From: Desulfobacula toluolica Tol2
GTDB taxonomy: Bacteria > Desulfobacterota > Desulfobacteria > Desulfobacterales > Desulfobacteraceae
Length of the DNA stretch: 64,000 nt
Assembly (NCBI RefSeq): GCF_000307105.1
Contig: NC_018645.1
Location: 779,001-843,000, forward strand
Direction of reading: 5' to 3'
How positions within the stretch are numbered: position 1 is the first letter of the stretch; each line of letters opens with the position of its first letter. Both the position numbers and the translations under genes were made by a program. The notes beneath the pieces were generated by a model, which saw only the letters and a list, made by a program, of their open reading frames with translations, was not told where the DNA came from and did no database searches. Below are positions 1-7,576 of this stretch, piece by piece.

Positions 1-333
1 GCCTGTTATGGGTGTGGAATGTGGGTCATGAACAATATCCAAATTGGGAATATGAGGAAGAATAGATGACTCGTGCAAAGGTTTCGAATGAGCGATCCCA
101 TATAATGCCCCAATCAAATAAATGTTGATTTGTCAACGAAACCGTTAGAAAATTTTGCGAAAAAAATCAGAATTTTTCTTGACAAACGGCAGGTTCATTC
201 GTTATAAATCCCCAATCAATGCTACAATATAGTTGCATTGTGATACTAAAATGACGGCATGTAAACAGCAGGAGTCGGCCATATGAAAATGACCCTGGTT
301 CAGACGGCCGCCTGACTTGAGGAGGTTTTTTGA
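1..333. other. Left-edge intergenic region upstream of dctP
   Basis: No complete gene is seen. A forward frame is open from the window edge to a TGA at 67-69 and could be the last 22 codons of a gene that starts outside the window; it matches no family I know. A short perfect inverted repeat (GTTGA, 4 bp, TCAAC) lies at 124-137, about 40 bp upstream of the putative dctP promoter, where an operator would be expected. Confidence 0.3.
179..208 (+). promoter_or_regulatory. Putative sigma-70 promoter of the TRAP operon
   Basis: TTGACA at 179-184 and TATAAA at 203-208, separated by 18 bp, close to the housekeeping consensus. The distance to the dctP start codon leaves a leader of about 120 nt. Sequence match only. 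Confidence 0.6.
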
Positions 334-1338
334 ATGCGCTTACGATCGGTTCCATTGTTTCTGGTTTTCTGTGCCACTTTTTTTCTGATCCAACCGGCCG
401 GGGCTCAGATGCGGCTGACCTATTCCAACTTTTTTCCGCCCACCCATGTTCACAGTAAGCTGGCGGAACGCTGGTGCAAAGAAATTGAAGAACAGACCCA
501 CGGCGAGATTGTATTCAACTATTTTCCGGCCTCTACCCTGACCCGGCCCCAGCAGACTTATATTGCCGTGGCAAAAGGTGTGGCGGACATCGGCATGACG
601 GCCATCGCCTATTCCCGGGGCCGGTTTCCGGTGCTGGAAGCCATTGACCTGCCCATGGGATACACCTCCGGGGTCCAGGCTACGGCCGTGGCCAACCAGG
701 TGCTGGAACGGTTCGATCCGGAAGAGCTGCACAATACCGAAGTAATGTATCTGCATGCCCACGGACCCGGTGTCATTCATACCCGGAACAAACCCATCCA
801 TAGCCTTGCGGATCTCAAAGGCCTGAAAATCCGGGGAACCGGCACCAGCGGGGAAGTCATCGCCGCCCTGGGCGGGACGCCTGTGGGCCAGTCCATGGCG
901 GAAACCTATCAGATGCTCCAACGAGGCGTGGTGGACGGGTCAGCCCATCCCGTCGAAGCCAACAACGGCTGGAAACTGGGAGAAGTGGCCAAATATATGG
1001 TCCAGAACTTTTCCAGCGGATATACCACCACCTTTGCCGTGTTCATGAACCAGAAAAGATGGCATCAATTGACCCCGAAACAGCAGGAAATTTTCACACG
1101 CATCAACAAAAAATACGCACTGAAACACGGACAGGTCTGGGATGAGGCGGACAAGAAAGGCATGGCGTTTTTTCTGTCCAAAGGCGGCACCGTGATTTCC
1201 CAGACCAATGAGGAATCAAAACGCTGGGCTGAAAAATCATCGGTCCTGTTAGAAAACTATATTCAATCCGTGGCAAAAAGAGGCATTGACGGCAAAGTGG
1301 TTGTGGATTTCATCCAAGCCCGTCTGCAGCAGCCATAA
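334..1338 (+). CDS. dctP: TRAP transporter substrate-binding protein, DctP family
   Basis: Periplasmic solute-binding subunit of a TRAP transporter, which captures an organic acid or similar small solute for the membrane subunits encoded next. The N-terminus is a clear signal peptide: a basic start, a hydrophobic core to about residue 20 and an AGA cleavage motif, so the mature protein starts near Q25. The mature part is a standard DctP fold of usual length (334 residues), with the conserved segment around KIRGTGTSGEVIAALGG where the family's ligand-binding arginine lies, followed by GVVDGSAHP. The start is supported by GGAGG at 321-325, eight bases upstream. First gene of a dctP-dctQ-dctM operon with a 29-bp gap to dctQ. 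The substrate cannot be read from sequence. Composition is clearly richer in G and C than genes right of 4.5 kb. Confidence 0.93.
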   Translation: MRLRSVPLFLVFCATFFLIQPAGAQMRLTYSNFFPPTHVHSKLAERWCKEIEEQTHGEIVFNYFPASTLTRPQQTYIAVAKGVADIGMTAIAYSRGRFPVLEAIDLPMGYTSGVQATAVANQVLERFDPEELHNTEVMYLHAHGPGVIHTRNKPIHSLADLKGLKIRGTGTSGEVIAALGGTPVGQSMAETYQMLQRGVVDGSAHPVEANNGWKLGEVAKYMVQNFSSGYTTTFAVFMNQKRWHQLTPKQQEIFTRINKKYALKHGQVWDEADKKGMAFFLSKGGTVISQTNEESKRWAEKSSVLLENYIQSVAKRGIDGKVVVDFIQARLQQP

Positions 1339-1367
1339 CCCGTATCTTACAATATACAGGAGTTTTA

Positions 1368-1862
1368 ATGAGACAGATTGCTCTGGCACTGAACAAACTA
1401 TCCAACGCCATGAAACTTATCGGCGGCATCGCCTTGGTCGGCATGATGCTGTTGACTGTGGTGGATGTCATCGGACGGTTTTTCAAACACCCGATATTCG
1501 GATCGGTTGAAATCGTCGGGTTTCTGGCAACCATCATCGTGGCAGGGGTCCTGCCCTATACATACAAAATAGGCGGCCATGTGGGCGTTGAAATTCTGAT
1601 GCAGACCTTTTCCCGAAAAACCCAAATCTGGGTCAGGCTGATCACACGGACTTTAACACTGTTTCTGTTCGGACTGATCACATGGCAGATGTTTCTGCAT
1701 GCGGCGGAACTCAGACAGATGGGGGAAGTATCCATGAGCTTGAAATTCCCCACCTATTATATCGCTTATATCCTGGGTTTCGGGTTACTGCTTTTTTCCA
1801 TCACCATTCTGGAAACAATTTGTCTTGATATTGTGGAACTGCGAAAAGGAGATTCAAAATGA
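1368..1862 (+). CDS. dctQ: TRAP transporter small permease, DctQ family
   Basis: Small integral membrane subunit of the TRAP transporter, thought to connect the binding protein to the large permease. The 164-residue length is typical, and four hydrophobic segments are visible (near residues 17-35, 46-65, 88-108 and 128-150). The GxxxxxLTVVDVIGRFF-type segment after the first helix is characteristic of DctQ. AGGAG at 1358-1362 sits six bases before the ATG. The stop overlaps the dctM start as ATGA, so the two permease subunits are probably translationally coupled. Confidence 0.9.
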   Translation: MRQIALALNKLSNAMKLIGGIALVGMMLLTVVDVIGRFFKHPIFGSVEIVGFLATIIVAGVLPYTYKIGGHVGVEILMQTFSRKTQIWVRLITRTLTLFLFGLITWQMFLHAAELRQMGEVSMSLKFPTYYIAYILGFGLLLFSITILETICLDIVELRKGDSK

Positions 1863-3175
1863 GCCCGACACTCATCGGTATTATCGGCATTGTTTTCATG
1901 CTGGCACTGTTTCTGACACAAATGCCCGTGGCATTTGTCATGGCCCTGGTGGGATATGTGGGATTCTCCTATGTCATCAATATCGAAGCTGGCCTGGCCC
2001 TGCTGTCTCTAGAAGTGTATGAAACCCTGGCTTCCTATGACCTGTCCACCATTCCTTTGTTCATTTTCATGGGCCAGCTGGGATTCAATTCAGGTATCAG
2101 CAAACGGCTGTATGACGCCGGATATAAATTTCTAGGCAATATCAGAGGTGGGCTGGCCATGGCCACGGTGGCCGCGTGTACCGCATTCGGAGCCGTGTGC
2201 GGATCCAGCCCGGCCACTGCCGCCACCATGGCCACCATCGGGCTGCCGGAAATGAAGCGGTACAATTATGACGATGAACTGGCCACCGGTTCCGTGGCCT
2301 CCGGAGGCAGCATCGGCATGATCATGCCCCCGTCCGTGGTGCTGATCATATACGGCATTTTAACCCAGCAGTCCATCGGGGCGCTGTTTGTGGCCGGCAT
2401 TTTTCCGGCCTTGCTGATCACGCTGCTGTTCATTTTGTGCATTTATATCCGATGCACCATTTCCCCGGAGCAGGGCCCCCCGGGTGAATCCTTTTCATGG
2501 ACGGAAAAGCTGAAAGCCCTTATGGGTTTAGGCGAAACTCTGGCGGTCTTTGCCCTGGTGATTGTGGGAATTTTCATAGGCTTGTTCACACCCACGGAAG
2601 CTGCAGCCATAGGTGCCTTCGGTGTTCTGCTGATCGCTTTGGTCAGACGGCAGCTCACCTGGCAGGGATTTGTAAATTCCGTTCTGGAGGCCCTTCGCAC
2701 CTCCTGCATGGTCATGATGCTGATCGTGGGGGCCGTGATCCTGAGCAAATTTCTGGCCGTGACACGAATCCCCTTTGAAATCGCCGGATGGGTGGCCGGT
2801 CTGGACATTCCCGCTGTGCTGGTCATGAGCGTGATTTTGATCATCTATCTCATCGGCGGCTGTTTTATCGATGCCCTGGCATTAGTCACCCTGACCGTGC
2901 CCATTTTCTATCCCGTGGTCCAGCAGTTGGGGTATGATCCCGTCTGGTTCGGGGTGATGATTGTCATGATCACCCAGATGGGGGTAATCACCCCGCCCAT
3001 CGGCATCAACGTGTACGTGGTTTATGGCGTGGCACAGACCGTGTTCCGGCAAACCATTCCGCTGCAGACAATCTTCATGGGCGTGATTCCTTTTATGGCC
3101 GCATTGATTGTGGGCATCATCATTCTGATCCTGTTTCCACAGATCATTTTGTTTCTGCCCAACCTGCTGTATTGA
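1859..3175 (+). CDS. dctM: TRAP transporter large permease, DctM family
   Basis: Large membrane subunit of the TRAP transporter, catalysing sodium-coupled uptake of the substrate handed over by DctP. At 438 residues it has the family's usual length with about a dozen hydrophobic helices. Family hallmarks are visible: PLFIFMGQL near residue 65, the glycine/serine-rich CGSSPATAATMATIGLPEM segment, GGSIGMIMPPSV, and ITPPIGINVYV near the C-terminus. It overlaps dctQ by four bases (ATGA). No convincing terminator follows; the next 1.3 kb holds only gene remnants. Confidence 0.93.
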   Translation: MSPTLIGIIGIVFMLALFLTQMPVAFVMALVGYVGFSYVINIEAGLALLSLEVYETLASYDLSTIPLFIFMGQLGFNSGISKRLYDAGYKFLGNIRGGLAMATVAACTAFGAVCGSSPATAATMATIGLPEMKRYNYDDELATGSVASGGSIGMIMPPSVVLIIYGILTQQSIGALFVAGIFPALLITLLFILCIYIRCTISPEQGPPGESFSWTEKLKALMGLGETLAVFALVIVGIFIGLFTPTEAAAIGAFGVLLIALVRRQLTWQGFVNSVLEALRTSCMVMMLIVGAVILSKFLAVTRIPFEIAGWVAGLDIPAVLVMSVILIIYLIGGCFIDALALVTLTVPIFYPVVQQLGYDPVWFGVMIVMITQMGVITPPIGINVYVVYGVAQTVFRQTIPLQTIFMGVIPFMAALIVGIIILILFPQIILFLPNLLY

Positions 3176-3403
3176 AACCGGCGCGGATACGGCTTTACGT
3201 CAAAACTGACTGGTGCTGGTCTTCAAACCGGGCTTTCACCGACTCCACCATGAAATGCAGCCGGTTTCCAATTTCCAATGTGACTCAGAATCCGAGGACG
3301 TTATATTTTATAGAGGGTAAAAAAAGAATACCGTCAGATTTTATGGCATTGGTACTCTTTCTTAATATCAGGTGCTTTGGCAGACGTCTTGTCGGTATTC
3401 CCT
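3176..3403. other. Decayed region after dctM with a possible gene tail on the minus strand
   Basis: No intact gene. On the minus strand a short open segment (3284 down to a TAA at 3195-3197) reads like the last 29 codons of a protein (ending VKARFEDQHQSVLT) but is closed upstream by an in-frame TGA. It may be the 3' tail of a lost gene; the family is not recognised. The forward reading frame here shows no family features. Confidence 0.25.
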
Positions 3404-3787
3404 TTAGTCTTTTGGGCTTTTGCAGATGCCATACGTGAGAGGCCTTTTCGATCCTTCAAATAATTTGGGTTCAAACATCTGTTCCATTTGATCCAATATT
3501 TCAGGCAGGGTTGGACCAGAGGTGAAAATACTATTCCGCATATTGTAAAACCCTCTTTCAAATCGAAGGGTTCCAAGAGTCATACGTTCAGGCAAAACTT
3601 TGTCAAAGATCGATTTAATGGTTTTTGCATATGCTTTTTCCCAGTCATCAATCGGAACAATTGGGTCAAGCCTGATTCGTATCGGATATCCAGCCTCTTG
3701 AACCTTTACGGCTGCTTTGAGCCGTCTTTCAAATGTAGGCGCGCCGATCTCAAATTTCTTTGAGATAACATCATAGTTCATGCTCCA
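3404..3787 (-). pseudogene. 5'-truncated spore photoproduct lyase-like radical SAM gene
   Basis: The open frame encodes a fragment resembling the C-terminal half of SPL-family radical SAM proteins: the serial motifs EIGAPTFERRLKAA, VQEAGYPIRIRLDP and LPERMTLGTLRFE are those that follow the catalytic barrel. Intact members have about 330-350 residues and carry a CxxxCxxC iron-sulfur motif near the N-terminus; here that half is absent and only about 125-130 residues remain, so no radical SAM activity is possible. The sequence also seems altered after FEGSKRP, where the family normally continues for some 50 residues, so the 3' end is probably damaged too. Homology stops at about 3785, exactly where superoxide dismutase homology starts on the other strand. 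An ATG at 3779-3781 makes it look like a gene, but it lies within the conserved part. Confidence 0.6.
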
Positions 3788-4096
3788 GGCGACATTGCAG
3801 ACAAGATCAATGCCGATTTCGGAGGATATGACAATTTCATCGAACAGTTTAAGAATGCCGGATTGACTCAGTTCGGCAGCGGCTGGGCATGGCTGGTTAT
3901 GAAAAACAACACGTTGGAGATTATGAAAACTTCAAATGCCGACACCCCCATAGCTCACGGTTTTAAGCCCCTGTTGACGGTGGATGTATGGGAACATGCA
4001 TACTACCTTGACTATCAAAACGACCGAGCCGGCTACCTTGATGTCTTTTTTAACAATCTTGTCAATTGGGAGTTCGTCAATTCCAATCTCGTTTAA
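3782..4096 (+). pseudogene. 5'-truncated Fe/Mn superoxide dismutase gene
   Basis: Reading in frame from about 3782 gives GDIADKINADFGGYDNF, then FGSGWAWLV, KTSNADTP and LLTVDVWEHAYYLDY, ending LVNWEFVNSN before a TAA. This is the C-terminal half of iron/manganese superoxide dismutase, including the Asp and His metal ligands of the DVWEHAYY motif. The N-terminal helical domain, which carries the other two metal-binding histidines, is missing, so a functional enzyme cannot form. A TTG inside the conserved part (3863) could be taken for a start but is not. The upstream limit coincides with the break in the radical SAM remnant on the opposite strand, so both seem to have lost their 5' ends in one event. 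Confidence 0.75.
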
Positions 4097-4494
4097 CTGA
4101 GAGTGGCGATTAAAACCGATATCGGCTACCGACATAAAGCGGGACAGTTTGAACCGATTGATGAGAGTCTTCCATCGCGTAAGCCTCAGAAACAGGGCCT
4201 TCCAGAAAAGCCTTATTTTATGGGGTGTTCCGGCTTAAAATGGTAGCCCCGATATCTAAATTGGGTGGGCCAAACTTAGAGATAGTGAGCTACCCAAGGA
4301 AATTATTTTGAAATAATAAATTTGATCGCCAGGAATGTGTTTCCACAGACTCGTTTTGGTCATAAAATTATTTGAAATGAATCCATGATTGTATTCTCAG
4401 TCATACTTAGGCTGGCGGATTTACGGTTCGAAAATACCTTTAAAAGATGATAAAAGCAAACAGCAAAAAAATGCTATGAATAAAATCGTAGAAT
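4097..4494. other. Non-coding spacer with an imperfect inverted repeat
   Basis: No gene is recognised. The frame of the superoxide dismutase remnant continues open for about 50 codons beyond its stop without resembling a known family. An imperfect inverted repeat with outer arms GGTAGC/GCTACC spans 4243-4295 and could be a relic of a mobile element end or a stable RNA hairpin. The last 14 bases before 4509 hold the ribosome binding site of the next gene. Confidence 0.35.
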
Positions 4495-4508
4495 AAGGAG
4501 TATTCAGA

Positions 4509-5522
4509 ATGGTAAATAAAGATACCTTTAAGGCTCTTGTTGTAGACAAGGCGGAAAGTGAACCAAGTGAACTGGTTGCCACGGTGAAGCAGCTGACGGT
4601 TGCTGATTTGCCTGAAGAAGATGTGCTGATTCAGGTAGACTATTCCACCCTAAATTATAAAGAGGGTCTGGGATTTGCAAACCGCAACAAAATATTTCGG
4701 TTTTTCCCGATGGTGCCGGGCGTTGACCTGGCAGGAACAGTGGTTGAATCAAACTCTCCTGATTTCAACCCTGGCGACCAGGTAATCTTGAATGGATGGA
4801 GCGTGGGTGAGAGATACTGGGGCGGTTACGCTCAGATGGCCAGAATAAAATCCGATTTTTTGATTCCCCTTCCCCAAGGCATGGACACCAGGAAGGCCAT
4901 GTCCATAGGGACTGCCGGTTACACAGCCATGCTAATGGTCATGACCCTGGAAGAAGCCGGGGTGACACCGGGCAGCGGTCCGGTAATTGTTACCGGTGCT
5001 ACCGGCGGCGTGGGCAGCAACGCAGTGGCCATTCTTGCCAGACTGGGGTATGACGTTACTGCGCTCACAAGATCAACGCAGGCATCCATACAAGATTACT
5101 TAAGACGGATAGGAGCTAAAGAGATAGCCGGAGGTGAAGAATGGACCATGATGCCGTCACCTCTTGAAACTCAGAAATGGGCTGGTGCGGTTGACAATGT
5201 CGGCAGCAAGGTACTTGCCAGGGTATTGTCTGAAATGAAATACGGCGGATGTGTGGCCGCCTGCGGGCTGGCAGGCGGGTCTGATCTGCCGGCTACCGTA
5301 ATGCCCTTTATTCTGAGGGGGGTGAGTCTGCGAGGGGTGGATTCGGTGTGGTGCCCGACTCCGAGGAGAATAGCCGCCTGGGAGAGGCTGGTAACTGATA
5401 TTTCCGATGAAGCCCTGGCAAATATCAACACAGTAATTCCACTTGAAGATGTACCCAGGTATGCCAAAGAAATCCTGGCGGGTAATATTACAGGCCACAT
5501 TGTGATCGACGTCAACGCATGA
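4509..5522 (+). CDS. acuI: Zinc-independent MDR oxidoreductase, YhdH/AcuI family (acrylyl-CoA reductase-like)
   Basis: Member of the quinone-oxidoreductase-like medium-chain dehydrogenases of the YhdH/YhfP/AcuI group; characterised relatives reduce acrylyl-CoA to propionyl-CoA with NADPH. The 337 residues cover the whole family: N-terminal GroES-like domain with YSTLNYKEGL and PGVDLAGTV, then the nucleotide-binding GATGGVG at residues 153-159, and the LRGVDSV segment. No zinc ligands are present, as expected for the group. AAGGAG at 4495-4500 precedes the ATG by eight bases. The stop overlaps the open frame of the following MaoC-like gene, so the two probably form an operon that removes acrylyl-CoA or a similar enoyl-CoA. 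The substrate is inferred from family only. Confidence 0.8.
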   Translation: MVNKDTFKALVVDKAESEPSELVATVKQLTVADLPEEDVLIQVDYSTLNYKEGLGFANRNKIFRFFPMVPGVDLAGTVVESNSPDFNPGDQVILNGWSVGERYWGGYAQMARIKSDFLIPLPQGMDTRKAMSIGTAGYTAMLMVMTLEEAGVTPGSGPVIVTGATGGVGSNAVAILARLGYDVTALTRSTQASIQDYLRRIGAKEIAGGEEWTMMPSPLETQKWAGAVDNVGSKVLARVLSEMKYGGCVAACGLAGGSDLPATVMPFILRGVSLRGVDSVWCPTPRRIAAWERLVTDISDEALANINTVIPLEDVPRYAKEILAGNITGHIVIDVNA

Positions 5523-5572
5523 TAAAAATATCGGGGAATAAAAAAAAATTATATAAAAAAGAGGAGTGGCTT

Positions 5573-6028
5573 ATGGGTAAGATAGAAGCAGGCACTAAAA
5601 TTTTGTGTCGCGTAAACAGGACGCTTGATAAGGGGGATTTTTCCATCCTGCATCAGCTCAACTGGTTTAATATGTCAGTTCACAGCAATTCGGAATATGC
5701 CGGGGGAACCTGGTTCAAGGAACGCTCACTGGCAGGCCCCATAATCTTTACCGTGGCTGACGGCCTGATTCATAATGCAGATAATATTGCCGAATTTCTG
5801 GCCGGGGACGGATATGAAATTTATGCTTATATTGGTGTGGACAATATGAAGATCACGTCTCCGGTGATGTTTGGGGACACCTTGAGAGCTGAAGCAGAGG
5901 TTGTTGAGCTTCGTCCGACCAAAAATCCGGAAAGGTTCTTGTTTGTTTACCAAAACAGGGCTTACAACCAGCGTGATCAGCAGGTGATAGAATATCAAAC
6001 AACAATGATGGTCACTAAAAAAGAGTAA
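5573..6028 (+). CDS. MaoC-like hot-dog fold protein
   Basis: A 151-residue protein resembling the MaoC/hydratase branch of the hot-dog fold, whose members hydrate enoyl-CoAs or act as related acyl-CoA enzymes. Visible features are the WFNMSVHSNSEYAGGTWF segment in the place of the usual substrate-contact region, the helix LAGPIIFTVADGL, and MKITSPVMFGDTLRAEAEVV, a typical central strand pattern (VxxGDTLxxxxEV). The classical hydratase motif with Asp and His (DxNPxH) is not clear, so activity is uncertain. An upstream in-frame ATG at 5519 exists, but GAGGAG at 5561-5566 points to 5573. It follows the acrylyl-CoA reductase-like gene by 50 bp, and a joint role in enoyl-CoA metabolism is likely. 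Confidence 0.7.
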   Translation: MGKIEAGTKILCRVNRTLDKGDFSILHQLNWFNMSVHSNSEYAGGTWFKERSLAGPIIFTVADGLIHNADNIAEFLAGDGYEIYAYIGVDNMKITSPVMFGDTLRAEAEVVELRPTKNPERFLFVYQNRAYNQRDQQVIEYQTTMMVTKKE

Positions 6029-6039
6029 GTCGGATGTTT

Positions 6040-6077
6040 CATGTTGGATGTCCAAAAAAATGGACTCAGCCAACATG
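6040..6077 (+). terminator. Hairpin after the MaoC-like gene
   Basis: Inverted repeat CATGTTGG...GTCC / GGAC...CCAACATG with a short A-rich loop, just after the stop codon. No run of T follows, so it may end or protect the transcript rather than act as a classical Rho-independent terminator. Confidence 0.4.
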
Positions 6078-6153
6078 CTTGATAAATAGAAGATTCTGTG
6101 TATAAATAGGGCCGGTTCTGAAGAAAAATATTTTTTCAAAGAAAGGGTTCAAT

Positions 6154-7557
6154 ATGGCCAGTGTTTTAATCGTTGACGATGATCCGATCTTTTGTGCCCC
6201 CTTTGTCGGTTACATGAAAAAACTGGGTCACCAATGCCGTGTGGCACAAAATTTTTCCGACGGGCTTGGCCTTGCACAGGAATTTTATGTGGATGTTGTT
6301 TTTCTGGATGTTATTTTGCCGGATGCCAACGGACTTGAGGGGATTAACAATTTTATTGATGCGCCCTCATCCCCTGAAATCATAATCATAACAGGAAAAT
6401 CCGAGATTTCAGGCGCTGAAATGGCCCTGAAAAACGGTGCCTGGGATTATCTGGAAAAACCGCCTTCATATGACGACGTCAAGTTGACCCTCAAACGGGC
6501 CCTGCAGTTCAGGAAAAACAAAATTGTCTTTGATGCCCAGGATCGCCTGAACACGGATTTTATCATTGGTGAGAATATCAAATTAAAAAAATGCATGGAT
6601 ATTGTTGCAAAGGTCATAAAAACCGAAGGCAATCTCTTTATCACGGGAGAAACCGGCACCGGCAAAGACCTGATTGCAAAAGCCGTGCATGAGAACAGTA
6701 AACGGGCAGCGGCAAATTTTGTTACGGTGGATTGCACAAACCTTCCGGACAATCTGGTTGAAAGTCTTTTGTTCGGCCATTTAAAAGGCGCGTTTACAGG
6801 GGCGGTCACCCACAGTGACGGCTTGGTAAAGCAGGCGGACAAAGGAACCCTTTTTCTGGATGAGGTTGGCGATCTTTCCGGACCTGCCCAGAAATCAATT
6901 TTAAGGGTATTGCAGAATAAAAAATATCGTCCCCTTGGATTGAAAACCGAAGTGGAGTGTGATTTCCGGTTGATATCCGCCACCAACCGGGATTTAAGAA
7001 AAATGGTGGAAGAGGGGCGGTTCAGAAAAGACCTTTATTACCGGCTTGTGACCTACCATATCCACCTGCCGCCTTTGAGGGAGAGGCTGGATGACATCAA
7101 GTTGTTGACCCGGCATTATATTGCAAAAATCTGTGATCAGTTCGGAATCCATACCAAGGATGTTTCCAGGGATTTTGTAGAGACCCTTATCCTGTACGAC
7201 TGGAAAGGAAACATCCGTGAATTGATCAGTGTTCTGCATTCGTCCATTGCCAATGCCATGAATGAACATAAGCTTAATCCCCATCATCTGCCGGTGGAAG
7301 TGAGAATTTATTGTCGTCAAAAAAAAATGGCTGCAAACAAGAGCCTGGGCCGGGGGGGGCAGGAAAATCTTGAGATGGAGGATGTCAAGTTTCCCTGTCT
7401 GAAAGAGTTCCGGCACCTCAATGAGTCTCAATACCTTGATTCTCTGATCAAACTGTCCAAAGGCAATATTGAAAGGGCTTGTCATCTTTCCGGGGTGTCA
7501 AGATCCGGGTTGTATCATTTGCTGGAAAAACACCAGAAAAAATTGAAACCCTTATGA
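6154..7557 (+). CDS. Sigma-54-dependent response regulator, NtrC type
   Basis: Transcription activator for sigma-54 promoters, switched on by phosphorylation. The order is: receiver domain (about 1-120) with acidic pocket DDD and phosphoacceptor D52 in VVFLDV, conserved lysine in YLEKP; AAA+ domain with Walker A GETGTGK (165-171), the sigma-54 contact loop GAFTGA (212-217) and Walker B TLFLDEVG; and a C-terminal Fis-type helix-turn-helix (near 438-457, ACHLSGVSRSGLYHLL). The 467 residues match the family. It is convergent with the hybrid kinase gene, with a 19-bp gap between stops; the kinase has its own receiver and Hpt, so a kinase-REC-Hpt-regulator relay is likely. Target promoters are unknown. 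Confidence 0.93.
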   Translation: MASVLIVDDDPIFCAPFVGYMKKLGHQCRVAQNFSDGLGLAQEFYVDVVFLDVILPDANGLEGINNFIDAPSSPEIIIITGKSEISGAEMALKNGAWDYLEKPPSYDDVKLTLKRALQFRKNKIVFDAQDRLNTDFIIGENIKLKKCMDIVAKVIKTEGNLFITGETGTGKDLIAKAVHENSKRAAANFVTVDCTNLPDNLVESLLFGHLKGAFTGAVTHSDGLVKQADKGTLFLDEVGDLSGPAQKSILRVLQNKKYRPLGLKTEVECDFRLISATNRDLRKMVEEGRFRKDLYYRLVTYHIHLPPLRERLDDIKLLTRHYIAKICDQFGIHTKDVSRDFVETLILYDWKGNIRELISVLHSSIANAMNEHKLNPHHLPVEVRIYCRQKKMAANKSLGRGGQENLEMEDVKFPCLKEFRHLNESQYLDSLIKLSKGNIERACHLSGVSRSGLYHLLEKHQKKLKPL

Positions 7558-7576
7558 AATCCTGACAGGTATTGTT

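Noticed and set aside
340-921. Long minus-strand reading frame opposite dctP
   Set aside because: It is the antisense shadow of a well-supported dctP gene with signal peptide and ribosome binding site; its own translation resembles no family.
2443-2844. 133-codon minus-strand frame opposite dctM
   Set aside because: Antisense shadow of conserved dctM helices; no ribosome binding site or family features.
6447-6986. 179-codon minus-strand frame opposite the NtrC-type regulator
   Set aside because: It covers the conserved AAA+ core of the plus-strand gene; amino-acid make-up typical of a shadow.
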